From Batillaria attramentaria (lineage: Eukaryota; Mollusca; Gastropoda; Batillariidae): DNA of 64,000 bases. A program made the translations under genes and the position numbers. Below the pieces are notes generated by a model. It did no database searches. It saw only the letters and a program-made list of their open reading frames with translations, and was not told the DNA's origin. Position 1 is the stretch's first letter; every line of letters begins with the position of its first letter. This document shows positions 45,799 to 57,671 of this stretch, one piece after another. The DNA is taken from the NCBI GenBank assembly GCA_018292915.2, contig JACVVK020000055.1, forward strand, positions 1,575,001 through 1,639,000, given 5' to 3'.

Positions 45799-46459
45799 AA
45801 TGGAACACAAAGCCAAAACATGTGCGGCTGAGGAACACAAAAAGCTAAACCTTAAAGTTTTAATCTTGTACCAGTATTTTTAGACACACTTGCAGCTTGG
45901 TGGCTAAAAATCATAGCACACAATTGATATTTGTATTTCATGAATAGTTTATAATCTAAAGAATCGACAGAACAAAAATAAGTTTGAAAATCTTAACCAG
46001 CAGCTTTACCCCACATCCCCCCCCCCCACCCCCCTCCCTTTCCCCTCTCCACAAACTCCACCCTCGATCCCGACCCCTCTTCCCGGGCACTTGCTGAAGT
46101 GTCAGGAAATGCTAAATGGCAATATAAATTAAAAAACGATATTATCCTTAGCACCCGGCACACGGGGCTCTTCTCCCACGGTGGGAAATGTCCAGGATTA
46201 AGCTGCTGGTTCGTGACAGAGAAAACCATTCAAGGCATAGTTAAGAAAACATTTATCATCTGTGAATAGGGCTGATATCCTTGAGGGCTTTTTCCAACAC
46301 GAAGAAATAAGAAAATCTCTTATCTTGGCCAGTGATCAGGTCAAGCGGGAAACTTCAATAGAAAAATTGGAATCATTTAACTTTAAATTGAAACCTCTTT
46401 CTCTTATCTTACAGCGTGTCTTACTGCATTCCGATTCCTTCCACTTTTTTTTTAAATTC

Positions 46460-46508
46460 GGAGAGAGAGAGAGAGAGAGGAGGGGAGAGAGAGAGAGAGA
46501 GAGAGGAG

Positions 46509-46544
<36 letters not shown>

Positions 46545-46680
46545 CAATGAAACATTATTTTCCAATGGTTGAGGCGTTGACCGAGTCACAGACTTAGCCC
46601 ATTTTGCATACCTGCCTTGGCTAACTACTCCTGCTGAAACTACCAAAAATTAATGCAAAACAAAACAAAACTAAGCAAAT

Positions 46681-46735
<55 letters not shown>

Positions 46736-46831
46736 GAATTAAATAGCTTTATTTGAAAACGGTAAACAGTTGTTCGTCTGTCAACCAGTTTTTAATCTTT
46801 TAAAAAACACCCCTTTCTTTTAAACACCCGG

Positions 46832-46897
<66 letters not shown>

Positions 46898-47016
46898 ACT
46901 TTATTTGAAACGGTAAAAAGTTGTTGGTCTGTCAACTGGTTTTCAATCTTGCCGTTTTTGTTCTTGTTTTTAATTTTAAACATCTCATGTACAGAGAGAG
47001 AGAGAGAGAGAGAGAG
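46460..47016. repeat. Four (GA)n blocks with a duplicated spacer
   Basis: GA runs at about 46460-46542, 46685-46733, 46833-46893 and 46991-47016. The spacers after the second and third runs are diverged copies of each other (TTTATTTGAAA, CGGTAAA, TGTTGTCTGTCAAC-like, TTTTCAATCTT), indicating a ~155-bp unit duplicated with its microsatellite. Confidence 0.85.
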
Positions 47017-47174
47017 TCACTGTAACGCCCCAATGAAAAGCAACGTTTTGTTAAGCTTGTGGTACCGACACGACTATCAGGGCAGTGATAATCAAACGGC
47101 AATGGACCCATTGACTATCGCTGGATTGCATGTGGGAATTATTGCGCGTGATCGGAATTGGGATCCAATCGAAA

Positions 47175-47441
47175 ATGCTAAGTCGTGCGAACGAGTCCAT
47201 CCATCACATTGACGTAAAAGCTTTGGACGGATTCAAAAAGTGCTGGCGGAGCCTTCCACGAGAAATGTTTGAATTCATCTGTTCAAACTCTATTAATGGC
47301 AAAAAGGTGGAGTTTTTGCCGACGGAATATCTCGACGGGAGACTTTGCCAGACTGAAAAATGGTTTAATTATAGACGGGAAAAACTACAGGCAGCCGGAG
47401 TGGTGAATATTTCAGAACCCAAGCCAGAACTACTAAAATAG
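47175..47441 (+). pseudogene. Unrecognised ORF, possibly a gene remnant
   Basis: From ATG 47175, 88 codons to TAG with balanced composition (HHIDVKALDGFKKCWRSLPR, YLDGRLCQTEKWFNYRREKL), unlike the simple-repeat frames around it. Sequence just upstream is open in another frame (LTIAGLHVGIIARDRNWDPI, about 47110-47170), which suggests a frameshift within a longer former coding region. I recognise no family and assign no function. Confidence 0.35.
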
Positions 47442-48185
47442 ACCTTTTGAGCGATCAACATTAAAGTCACGCATACAGAGAAATGCAACTTATTTTTTCC
47501 GTCGCTGTTTTTGCTCTGCCGGTCGGGGGAATTGCATTTCGTTTGTGAAGAGGGGAACGTTTAACACGGCTCTGGAAATGATCTGGGTCTCTCCATATCG
47601 GTGCCATCGGCCGATTTCTTTAACCCTTTTAACCGAAATCACGGGATAAAAATAAATATACACGACCACTGCCATATCCTATTTGATTACAGCGTATAGC
47701 TGGAAACTGTCCAGGGCTGTGGTACAACTGAGCCCTAGTTGACAACTAAATTATCAGTGCGGTATGAACTCTGGTTTTAGCAAACTGCAGTACTTTTAAG
47801 ACAAACTTAAGAAGGTGGGCCCACGGGGAACGGACGCAACTTTCAAACTTCTCAATCATAAATCAACGCTGTCGTATATATTCTTAATGTAATTTCTCAT
47901 TTGGGATTATCTGATCCTATCTTATTATTATCATTCACCAAATGTTTTTGCAATTGATAGCTATGTCATACCTGTAGTCACTGTAGTAGACTAAATCAAA
48001 TAATAGTGAAGAAAGAGATGCCATTTCCTGAAAGTCCTTGAAATCACTTCCGCGATGAACAGAAGACATTGATTGTCAAACCTGCACTGCCCCGCCTAAC
48101 CTCACACTATGGCGGGCACCACTGAGTTTCTGCCACGGTACGTGAAAGACATCGCAAGTGATCAGAAAAGATTTATCAACACGAC

Positions 48186-48703
48186 TTTTTTCTTCTTCTT
48201 TTTTTCTTCTTTTTTTGCTGCTTCATCTTTTTGCCAGTTCCAGTTGTGTTCCTCCCAGATGATGGGTGGAATCCACGGAGGGCTCGGAAGCTGGGGCAAT
48301 TCTTATTATGCATGATGATGGAGATGAGGATGATGGTAAGATGGTGGTCCGTGTTATTTGGTACTGCGGGACAGGGCCCAATGGGGCCCAGGGCCGCATT
48401 CCACGCTTCCTGTCATAAATATCCCGGCGTTAACCAGGCCCGGGAACTACGGCACCTGCGGTGCCGGCCATGTAATCATCCACATCATAAGACGTGTCAT
48501 ACCAAGGGAAGCACCCCCAAAGTCTCACCCGTGGAGTGGGTGAATCTCGGCTGTGTGGCAACAGCCTCCCCACTGGGCCCATAGGACACCCGCTCTGGGT
48601 AGGAGCCGACCTAGGTAGGAAAAATCCCGCTTGCCTCGGCTGGGACTCGAACCCGGGGCTCCCGGTCCATGGTCCGAAGTGCTAACCACTACAGTACGGG
48701 GGT
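48186..48703 (-). mobile_element. SINE C, full length (518 bp)
   Basis: Minus strand: tRNA-like head from 48703 (CCCCCGTACTGTAGTGGTTA, then CCCCGGGTTCGAGTCCCAGC), body, palindromic core (GGCCGGCACCGCAGGTGCCG), a GGGCCCCATTGGGCCCT palindrome private to this copy, and a GAA-rich tail. 8-bp duplication AACACGAC at 48178-48185 and 48704-48711. Confidence 0.92.
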
Positions 48704-48719
48704 AACACGACATTATAAC

Positions 48720-50500
48720 AAACTCAGACGGCAGTACTGTTGCTTTCTTCTTCTTTTTTTCTTCACTGTCATATTTTGATATTTATATTATGATTGAATG
48801 ATGTGATACATGATACGTACGGTGTGATATGCTGATGATGATACGTGATACGATGTTATGATTATCATGAAGTTCTGATATGAGGTGATATAGATGATCA
48901 TGCAGTGGGTTTTTCTTGTTTTTTAATTACTGGTCGCCCGTCCAATGACCGAGCTTAATTACCCTCAAAAGATAAATATAAGTATGATTCAACTGAATCG
49001 AATTGATTTTTTTCCTAATTACAGATAAGCGTCGTACAAACATATACTGATTGTGCGTTCTTATAATGGGCAGTTGACTGAAGCATGTACAAAATGTTTC
49101 CAGTGCGTCTTTTTATTGTTGTTGTTGTTTTGCTCGTGGATGTAGGTATGTGTGTGTTTGAGGGACGGCACATGTTAAAACACTTAGTGTGGACTATTGC
49201 ATAACCAACCTCATATTCAAACAAAGCACTAATGTCTAAAGTATTGTCATACTTAAACTTGCTTATAACCCTTTTGGCAATGAATTTTAAGTGATTTATA
49301 ATATGCATATCTCTGTTTCTAACCTTATCCTGTTGATACCCAAACAACATTCGTTTTGGACAGAGCCATGTTCAGTTTTTGATTTTCTTAATTCTAAACA
49401 AACTCTCCATACAGGCAGTGCTGTTCCTTTCACCAGCACAAGAGATCTGACATACGGTTCTCTCGCTAAGTCTCGAGTGATCACTTACCAGTAATGAAGT
49501 ACAACCAACACAAATGACAAACTCGATTGGATGCTTGTATAATGATCGGCAAAAAATGAAGAAAAGGAGGTCTGTTGTTTTTACTTTGTCTTTAAGAAAA
49601 TACTCTCAGTGTATTAATCTGCCTTTGTTTTATTTTTAGAACTTTAGCCATATAATTTGGGCACACTAGATGTTTTGGTATAATCATCGATCGGTAATGA
49701 GGTGCCTGTGTGTACTTTTAGGTCAACACGAATTAGTTTGAGCAGAAATCGACTTTGTGCTGCGCATTTCTTGTATTGACGGAAGGAGTACATGCAGAGA
49801 GCGGCGCATGAACAGTTTGTGCCGGAAACAATGTTTTAAAAAGCACGTCATGCATGCTGGGAAGTATAGAGGAGAAAAATCTCCCACTTGTTTGAACGCG
49901 TACACGCAATGTTGTTGCTTCCTGTTGTCGGGGCCATTAATAGTAGGTCTTTACAGACCAGTGTTACAGAAAAACAAAATGTGAACAGTGCACTCATTTT
50001 TCAGAATTTCATCAGAATCAGAATACACTTCCATAGAGGAAACTGCGTTGCCACTATATATCAATATCAATCATTACATTAACAATAAAGCACACATCAC
50101 ATAAATGCACAAAATGCGAGCACCTTTGGGATCGTAAATATTCTCATATATTTTTTACCAAAATAAGTTGTTGAAACAGTTCTGTCTAAAGTTAAAAAAC
50201 CAACTGAGTTTTGAGAGGCATACGTAACAATCGTCAAAAAAAAAATCGATGGTGTAAAATACCGTCTGTGTCCCTGCCAAACCTTGTGAGTCCAATGATA
50301 ATTATATGGCGCATGAAGGGGGAACATAGGGCAACAGTGATATACAGTTAAGTGCACATAGCCGGCAAAAACATCGCAAATGTACGCGTATCATTGACTT
50401 GTTTGACAGAAAGTAAGCAGCTTTCAAATAGTATGGCCAAATCTGTTGAAAGTTTTTTTCTTTTAACTCCTCGTGGTCCTTTTTTTTTTTTTTTTTTTTG
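48720..50500. other. No supported gene
   Basis: AT-rich sequence with TGATAT-rich patches (48780-48900). No recognised gene or repeat. Confidence 0.4.
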
Positions 50501-50522
50501 TTCTGTTTCTTCTTTGTTTCTC

Positions 50523-50673
50523 GGGGAGCCGGGGTGGCCGAATGGTAGAGCGTTGGACTTCTAATGCTCGGGTCGTGAGTTCGTATCCCGGCTGGGGCCA
50601 TATATTTATGCTATCGTTGCCCCTCCTTTGATATCACCCGCATGTGGCGGAAAAGGACGTTACACCCAAACAC
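50523..50673 (+). mobile_element. SINE B, full length
   Basis: Head GGGGAGCCGGGGTGGCCGAA with GGTAGAGCGTTGGACTTCTA and B box GTGAGTTCGTATCCCGG. Perfect 15-bp duplication TCTTCTTTGTTTCTC at 50508-50522 and 50674-50688. The best-dated insertion in the window. Confidence 0.95.
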
Positions 50674-51242
50674 TCTTCTTTGTTTCTCTTCTTGTGTGTG
50701 TCGTTTTTTTTCTTTTTCTTTTTTCCCCTCTCTGTTATGAATACCGCGGCGCTTAGTACAACACGTACAGAATTTAAGGTTGTCCGTCACACAGTGGGTA
50801 ATAGCACGTTTTTCTTACTGGTGTCACGCGCATTGGTCAATTGACAGACACCGAGAACGGAGCCAGAGTCCGGTCTTTTGTAGTGGTGTCGACCGCCCAT
50901 TCACACAAACCGACAGGGTTCTGCCTCTGTGGACTTCTCAGTCCGGTAAAACTCAACGAATCTGTTAGCAGAAGAAGTGGGTTCGTTATGTGCTACGGTC
51001 TGCAGTCAGACTTTAAAACTGGCTGCTTCACTTCTGGGATAGAATTCTATCTTTACCCCATTCTGGATTTAAAAAGTCTGGCATTGAAATTCCAGCCATA
51101 TTGTGCAGACACTCGTGTCCATCGAATACTTTGTCTAGTAAATAATTCGAGGGTTCCCTGCAAGAAGAGACTATTGATACGTATAGAAAGAAGAGAGATT
51201 TCACCTTCTGGGAGAGAACCCTCGATATTTCTAATAGCATTA

Positions 51243-51409
51243 GTGGAGCCGGGACAGTCGAGCTGTAGGGAGCTGGACTTTCAATGCTCGGGTCGTGAGT
51301 TCGATTCCCGGGTCCAACTACTTGTGCTGGCCTTTTTCTCGTTTCCCCGTCTTTGATATCAGCCACGTGTGGTGGAAAAGGGCGTTAAACCCTTAAAACA
51401 CCCACCCTT
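51243..51409 (+). mobile_element. SINE B, full length, older copy
   Basis: GTGGAGCCGGGACAGTCGAG head, B box GAGTTCGATTCCCGGG with a small deletion after it, and body and CACCCACC tail intact. Flanks CTAATAGCATTA and CTAATAGGATTA differ at one base. Confidence 0.88.
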
Positions 51410-51539
51410 CTAATAGGATTACAAAAGGCCAGGGGAAGTAACACTGTTACAAAGGATCCGCGATATCTCAAGATATTCAGTAAATTCACCGCGAGGGCGA
51501 TTTCTAAGGCGGGGGTTTTACACAACGCCTGTACTAATT

Positions 51540-51620
51540 GTGGTCCTTACGGGAGTTGAACCCGTTGCCTTTTGATCTCGAGTCCGACAATCAACCTGTT
51601 GAGTCATCCGACTTCCCTGA
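51540..51620 (-). mobile_element. SINE D, tRNA-like head
   Basis: Reverse complement: GTCGGATGACTCAACAGGTT, GTCGGACTCGAGATCAAAAG, AACGGGTTCAACTCCCGTAA. Related to 8363-8440 and 16648-16722. Followed on plus by an A/G-rich (GAAA)n tract (about 51640-51755). Confidence 0.6.
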
Positions 51621-52207
51621 CTGGAGGATAGGAAGCAAAAAGAAAGCAAGAAAGAAATACAGAACAGAAAGCAAGAAAGAGCGAAAGAAAGAAGAAGAAG
51701 AAGAAAAAAAAAGAAAAAAAAAAAGGAAGGAAAGCGAGAAAGAAGGAAAGAAATATCCCATGATTTGCCGAACACCGAGTTTTAGGACAGTGGAGGGCTG
51801 TGGAGGAGCGGGGGTGGGGTGTATCGTGTATGATGACTTCCTCCAACGCCCGGACTGTCAAGTGTACCAAGTGCTACTGATAATGATAAATTGATACTGA
51901 TGACCTTCATGCGTAGCACCGTGCTCTTGATACTGTACTTTTTCTCATTATCCCGTCTGACACTTTTTCTGATGCTGCCTCTTCACTATGATCGCCTGAC
52001 AGGTACTATAGTCATAATATTGATTGACAACACTGGCATTGTTTCCAAACAATCACGGAAACGCAGCATCTAGCACGGTGAAATACCAAGTAGTCCGTCC
52101 TCGTGCTGGGAAGCGACAGTTAATAGCTGAGGCAGATGTCGCAAGATACAGTTAGAATTTTTTTTTAATTCACGAATACAAGTTTCCGCTGGTCTTCTTC
52201 TTCTTCT

Positions 52208-52298
<91 letters not shown>

Positions 52299-52322
52299 GT
52301 ATTAAATTAGACGCGCGCGCGC

Positions 52323-52379
<57 letters not shown>
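52208..52379. repeat. (CT)n(CA)n and (GT)n microsatellites
   Basis: CT then CA at 52208-52294, a short unique spacer with (CG)n, then GT at 52325-52379. The CA and GT blocks are mutual reverse complements and could pair as a hairpin. Confidence 0.95.
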
Positions 52380-52380
<1 letters not shown>

Positions 52381-53040
52381 TACTTCACATATAGTGCATC
52401 AGATTGTCGCTCTCAAATGTATCCGTGCAGAAGTTTCCGTAAAAGTGGAACAGACGCTTCCCCACAAACCAGTTATCTCTTTGTACCGACAGTGTCTCAA
52501 GGCAGAGTCCATTAAGATCAGATTTCCAGTCAGTTCCATCAGGACCATTTCAATAACGAGATTTTCTAAACAAAGACTTAATACCCTCTAAAATGTTGTG
52601 TACTTTCAGACATGCAGGAAATGCGGGGCTAAGAGAAGGGCAGGCTGTTTTAAAGAAAGGAAAGCCCCGACAGCTTAAAGAAAGTTATGACTTTTGCGTT
52701 GGGGACGTAAGTGGCCATAAAAACAATTTCAAAGACGCCAATAGGCCGCGTACCCTGACGCTTAGCCATGAAGGGAGGCCGTAGATATCTGTGGGGCTTG
52801 GGAGAAATCTGTCATTAGCCGTTTTTAGGGCCCCCCCCAAATCTGTAAATTGAGTGCCATCGGCATGCCTAGCCGGCCGACCACCACCGGAGTGACTCCT
52901 GCAGTTTCCGCAATGCTGGTACCGGCCATTCTCCTTCTGCTGAGTGTCTATGGCTCCTGGCCAAACCCCTGCGGATCGACGTAACAATAAGACGAGTGTG
53001 AGAACCATCATTCCACGCCGGGCAAACCAGCTTGCTTATT

Positions 53041-53190
53041 TGCGGAGTTTAACGTCCTTTCCCGCCACATGAGGGTGATATCAAAGACAAGGCAACGAGG
53101 TAATATTGTTAAGGCCGCCAGCCAGGATTAGGACTCGCGACCCGAGCATTGCAAATCCAACGCTCTACCAGCTGAGCTATCCCGGATCCC
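53041..53190 (-). mobile_element. SINE B, diverged copy
   Basis: Reverse complement: head GGGATCCGGGATAGCTCAGC with GGTAGAGCGTTGGATTTGCA and TCGCGAGTCC, body CTTTGATATCACCCTCATGT. More diverged than the other copies, with no clear duplication. Confidence 0.82.
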
Positions 53191-53662
53191 ATCAACCAGA
53201 ATAGCTCACTACTGATCAATCAGCTCACAGCTCTGCTCGTTTTCCTTCCTACAGAAACAGTCGCACGCCTCGTACCTGATCTCGTCACAATTTGTTCGAA
53301 GGCAAGACAAAGCCGAGGCGAGACGAGACGAGCGATCAGACAAGGTAAAGCGAAGTCAAAGCGAGGCAAGGCAAGACAAGAACAGAACAAAGACCATCAG
53401 CTTGTAAGAACTTTCGCCTAGTGCCCAACCTGCACTTGATCTCAAAGCTCCACTGTTTCGTTTTCAAAAAGCATTCAGTAACTCGAGCAGCGTGTACACT
53501 TCTCGACAATTTCAGTCTCAGATATCGAGTCCCTGACTTTAAAAAAAAAAATCCAAATGGGTTGGTGTCATTTGTTCTAAAACTAGAAACACTGGCGTCA
53601 TTAGTCATGTTCGCCTGCAGACATTTACCGGACAAACTAACCCTGGATGCGTTAACGCCTGA

Positions 53663-53886
53663 TCTTTCATTCTCCTGGATCTCAATGCCGCTTTCGACAC
53701 AACTCACTATACACTCCTCCTTCAGCGACTGGCAAATGAGGTCAGAGTTCGGGCTGTGGCGCACAGGTGGTTTCTGTCCTACCTCACAGACAGATCGCAA
53801 TATGTCGGATCTTGTGCATCAAGTGATAAGAAACTCACATGCGGTGTTCCCCAGGGCTCAGTCCTTGGGCCCGTTCTGTTCTCCCT
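53663..53886 (+). pseudogene. LINE reverse transcriptase relic, 5' part
   Basis: The frame from 53663 reads FILLDLNAAFDT, then RWFLSYLTDRSQ and CGVPQGSVLGPVLFSLYT. These are reverse transcriptase motifs of CR1/L2/jockey-type LINEs (the first catalytic Asp in LDLNAAFD, and the GVPQGSVLGP block). The coding sequence is cut at 53887 by a SINE. Upstream sequence gives no further match. Confidence 0.92.
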
Positions 53887-53899
53887 CTACACATCACAG

Positions 53900-54087
53900 G
53901 GTGGGTGGGTGTTGGGTGGGTGGGTGGGTGTTTGGGGGTTTAACGTCCTTTTCCACCACATAGGGTGATATCAAAGACGGGGCAACGATGAAAAAGCCAG
54001 CCCAAATATTTGGCCCCAGCCGGGATCGAACTCACGACCCGAGCATTAGAAGTCCAACGCTCTACCATTCGACCACCCCGGCTCCCC
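53900..54087 (-). mobile_element. SINE B inserted in the LINE
   Basis: Full-length minus copy with an expanded GGGTGGGTG tail at 53900-53935. Perfect 13-bp duplication CTACACATCACAG at 53887-53899 and 54088-54100. The LINE frame continues after it as TSQLGHIMDK, so the insertion interrupted the reverse transcriptase. Confidence 0.95.
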
Positions 54088-54480
54088 CTACACATCACAG
54101 CTTGGTCACATCATGGATAAAGCTTCAGTTCAACCCTAGTTTGTTTTTGTGGGGTTTTTTGATGACGACTCTCAGCGTCACCCTCATTTCGTTCCTGACC
54201 CTGCAGCAGCGGCAGATACAGCTGCCAGCCTGGATTCCTGCTGTGCCGTGTTTAAGGCTGGGTGATTCACAATATGCTGAAGCCGAACGACGACAACACG
54301 GAAGCCATTCTTTTTAGTCGAAAATCGTGAAAACGTGAACAACCAGCTGTACATATCAGTCGTCTCCCGCACGAAATTCACCGACCACATCGCCCCTGTA
54401 CTCCAGGCATTCCACTGGCTCTCCCGTGCAGCAACGCATTGACCACAACGCCCTCTCCTTGAAATATTCCCCTTTCTTCC
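54088..54480 (+). pseudogene. LINE reverse transcriptase relic, middle part
   Basis: Contains FDDDSQ where the family has the FADD box, then a KAWVIHNMLKPNDDNTEAIL segment (about 54255-54315), and further on, in a shifted frame, HIAPVLQAFHWLSRAATH (about 54390-54440). Stop codons at about 54138 and 54327 and at least one frameshift show it is dead. One catalytic-box residue is altered. Confidence 0.88.
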
Positions 54481-54499
54481 TACCTCTTCTTTACAGATC

Positions 54500-54664
54500 T
54501 GTCTGATCATAATACTCTATCTGACGCTGACGCCGCAATTTCTTTTTGTTTTTTTTTTGGTACTTATGAGCACATTTATAAGTTTTTAACTTGTTGTGCT
54601 CGGCCTCATGGAAATTGTGAGAGTGCATTTTTTATTTGTTCAAAATGAATAAAAACTGTTTAAA
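54500..54664 (+). mobile_element. Insertion within the LINE relic, 3'-end-like
   Basis: This 165-bp segment separates two collinear parts of the LINE. It ends AAAATGAATAAAAACTG, like a polyadenylation signal, and is probably the 3' end of another retroelement. Boundaries are approximate. Confidence 0.45.
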
Positions 54665-54671
54665 CCAAATA

Positions 54672-54908
54672 GTCCCAGCCTACCTGCAGGAACTGATAGC
54701 TATGTACCAGCCAGCGCGCAACTAGCGGTCTGCAAGTTCTCGTCGTCTGCAGCTCCCTTCGACTGACGACACCAGTGAGAAGAAGTATGGTGCACAGTCC
54801 TTGAAAAATGCAGCTCCCAAATCTTTTCCTGAGTCAGTGAAGGAGACAGTCAACATCACCGCATTCGGGAAGCGCCTGGGCTCACCTCTTCAGCGCATCA
54901 CTCCAGTA
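54672..54908 (+). pseudogene. LINE relic, C-terminal part
   Basis: VPAYLQELIAMYQPARN, a stop, then LKNAAPKSFPESVKETVNIT and FGKRLGSPL. This is the usual C-terminus of CR1/L2-type proteins, related to but clearly different from the one at 35650-36055. Followed by (CAA)n-type sequence. Confidence 0.85.
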
Positions 54909-55124
54909 ATCATTTACACTTTAAAAAACAACAACAACATCAACAACAAAAACCATCTTACTTACAAAAATTTCTCCCTACGCGACGCGCGCTATACCAA
55001 GTCTCCAGCATCGTTATCGGCCATCATCATTAAACGAAACCAAACAAAGAAACGAAACAAAGCAACACTTTTTAGTTTGTTTTACTCGTTTAGAATCTTC
55101 ATTTAAAAAAAAAAAAATTCTCAT

Positions 55125-55225
55125 TTTGTTTCGAGCTGTGTGTCCAAAGACGATCTTCCCATTTCATACTTCTTATTTTATGGACAATAAAGTATTTTTG
55201 AATTTGAATTTGAATTGAATTGAAA
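55125..55225 (+). mobile_element. LINE-like 3' end, tail family TTTGAA
   Basis: TTTCGAGCTGTGTGTCCAAA, CCATTTCATACTTC, GGACAATAAAGTATTTTTG and an AATTTGAATTTGAATTG tail; second copy of the element end at 6475-6570. May be the true 3' end of the LINE relic upstream, though this is not shown. Confidence 0.65.
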
Positions 55226-55997
55226 ACTAAAGTTTCGGTGTGCAACTGCAGTTTGCAGTCTTTGCAGTATTCGTGCATCCCTTGGAGTGCGTATGTCCGC
55301 AGAGCGTGTGGCTATTGCGGGTGGAGAATGACTATAGGCCGGAGGACTATGTTCCTGGCGGATGGCGATCAGCAGGAATCGTTGTAAAGAAAGGCACGGA
55401 TTAATCCTGATGGCCCTAAAGTGCTGGAACAAAAACGAGAGGGAACGGGATGGATGCAATCCAGACATTTCAAGGTCTGCTTTCTTAATACACGGAAACT
55501 ACTGCGTGAACTGAGAAAAATAATCCAGGATGTTGGAGATTTAAAGTGTGTGTGTTGTCAAACGGAGAGTTCCGTGCAAACAAACCCTAATATTTGTACA
55601 ATGTATGATTATGGTCGAAAACTTCTCATAGCAACCTGTTTACCCTGTACAACCTTCTGCCGTGTTTGAAGCGAATCAGTTAAACAGCCGGCCGAGGTGC
55701 TGAAGTAGGTACAGACCGCTGTTGCATGATCTATACTTCAGATGTTGAATGTTAGTGTAATTCAAACGTTCTACTATGTAACAACCACCTTGAAATCTTC
55801 AAGATAGAGCTCCTGTTTACTTTGCGGGGAAGCGTGAATTAACAATTGTGTAATTACTCCATACAACAGGTTCTTCACAAGCACAATGACGGAGCCAGCA
55901 TCCGTGCTAAAACTGGATTTACGCTCTTGAAACGGTTTGCATTTGTACATAACGCCCCGTCTGTCTGTTTTGTCTATTTCTCTGTCTTGTTGTTCGT

Positions 55998-56111
55998 CTC
56001 CCGGCTGGGGCCAAATACTTGTGCTGGCCTTTTTCTTGTTGTCCCGTCTTTGGTATCACCCTTACGTGGTGGAAAAGGACGTTAAACTCCCAAACAACCA
56101 CCCACCCACCC
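55998..56111 (+). mobile_element. SINE B, 5'-truncated with duplication
   Basis: Starts inside the B box (CTCCCGGCTGGGGCCAAAT) and runs to the CACCCACCCACC tail. Perfect 13-bp duplication TCTTGTTGTTCGT at 55985-55997 and 56112-56124, so the truncation happened at insertion. Confidence 0.93.
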
Positions 56112-56329
56112 TCTTGTTGTTCGTCGTGATTCCCAGCACAGAGAGAGAGAGAGAGAACAATTCCACGATTTTCCTTCGTTGTTCCGTTTCTGATATTACT
56201 CCCCCCCCCCAAAAAAAAAAAAAAAAAAATTCTAATGGAAAGGAGCCCTCTTTCTCACATATTTTAACCCCCCCCCCCCATCACCCCCCCCCAGACATCT
56301 CTCTCTCTCTCTCTCTCTGTGATGGTATT

Positions 56330-56480
56330 GAATAGCGACATTTGGATTGCCATTTATGTTTCAGCTCAGTCTGCTCTGGTGGCTGCACGTGTGCGCCTTC
56401 AAGTGCGTGTTCAGTTATGGGCTTTGAGCCTGCTGAATAAAAAAGATTGTCATTGTCATTCTCTCTCTCTCTCTCTCTCT
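56330..56480 (+). mobile_element. Probable LINE 3' end with (ATTGTC)n tail
   Basis: GGGCTTTGAGCCTGCTGAAT, then AAAAAAGATTGTCATTGTCATT before a CT microsatellite. The 5' boundary is not determined. Confidence 0.5.
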
Positions 56481-56989
56481 CTCCGGTTGTCTGTCTCTGT
56501 CTTTTCTTAGCGCTTTAACCACGCCATAAGTCCATAAATTGTACGGTGTGCCTGTTCAGCACACGAGCAGCCCTGACCTGAGCAGCCCAAACTGTGCGCT
56601 AAATACGCTAATAACACCAATGAGAGCTGTTTGAACTTGCGTCCTCTTATGTCTGGCTTAGTCCCATAAACAAGGAGAAGGAAAGCCCACAAGGAGGGAC
56701 TTTAAAACAGAGTAATTGCCCTTGGCTGTCGCCCCGCCATCTGGGACAGTCACAAATGCGCATGACCTCAACACTTCACGTGCGGTCGCCTTCTTCAGGA
56801 GTGCAAAGCCAGCTCGACTACAAAAACAGAGGGCGGCAAGTATTATATGTCGGGGTGGGATGTGGGATGTTGTTACTGCATATAAACATTCAGTAGTTGT
56901 TGTTCTCTGTCTCTGTCTGTCTACTCCCCCCCCCCACCCCCTGTCCCGTTTCTCTGTCTCTGTCTCTCTCGCGCGCGCTCTCCCTCTCT

Positions 56990-56999
<10 letters not shown>

Positions 57000-57039
<40 letters not shown>

Positions 57040-57155
57040 CGCATGAGCAAGCGCGAGCCTGTGTGTGTGTCTCAGGACAAAAATCAAAGGCATAAAAATC
57101 TTGAGGGCACAGCGTGAACAAAACTAACGATATCTCTTAGAATTCACCTTCAAGT
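57000..57155. repeat. Dispersed repeat R2, copy 2
   Basis: (GT)n and (GC)n entry, then AAGCGCGAGCC, GACAAAAATC, AAAAATCTTGAGGGCACAG and TATCTCTTAG; collinear with 19514-19720. Confidence 0.75.
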
Positions 57156-57595
57156 GCGCGCAGCTGTTGCTTTTATTTATTTCTGGTCAAGAGTGGTCTT
57201 GAGAAAGACACCAGAACATTTATTTTTGTACGGAGACTGGTCTGTGCAATGGCAGATCGTATTTACTGTAACTCAGAAGTTTTTTGTTCATTTCACCCGA
57301 GCGCCACCTGGGAACAGGACGCGAGACTGGTGCTTTATGGGAAATCGCAGCTGGGCGGAAACCAAATACTTAGATGTCTTGCACAACACCGCTCATGGCA
57401 TTCATTACTTGGCTGAAACTCTACAACATGCCACACGACTACCGCAAGACACATTCACAATTTTTTATATGTAACATTTCAAGCGTGGTCACATTTTGAA
57501 GATAATTGTTTCTGAAGTGTTTTGAAAATGTTTTCTTAGCTTGAAACTGACACCCACTGATGCTTCGTTTAAGTGGGTCATGTGCAGGCGTTAAA

Positions 57596-57599
<4 letters not shown>

Positions 57600-57666
<67 letters not shown>
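57600..57666. repeat. (CA)n(GA)n microsatellite
   Basis: Two-block compound microsatellite. Confidence 0.97.
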
Positions 57667-57669
<3 letters not shown>

Positions 57670-57671
<2 letters not shown>

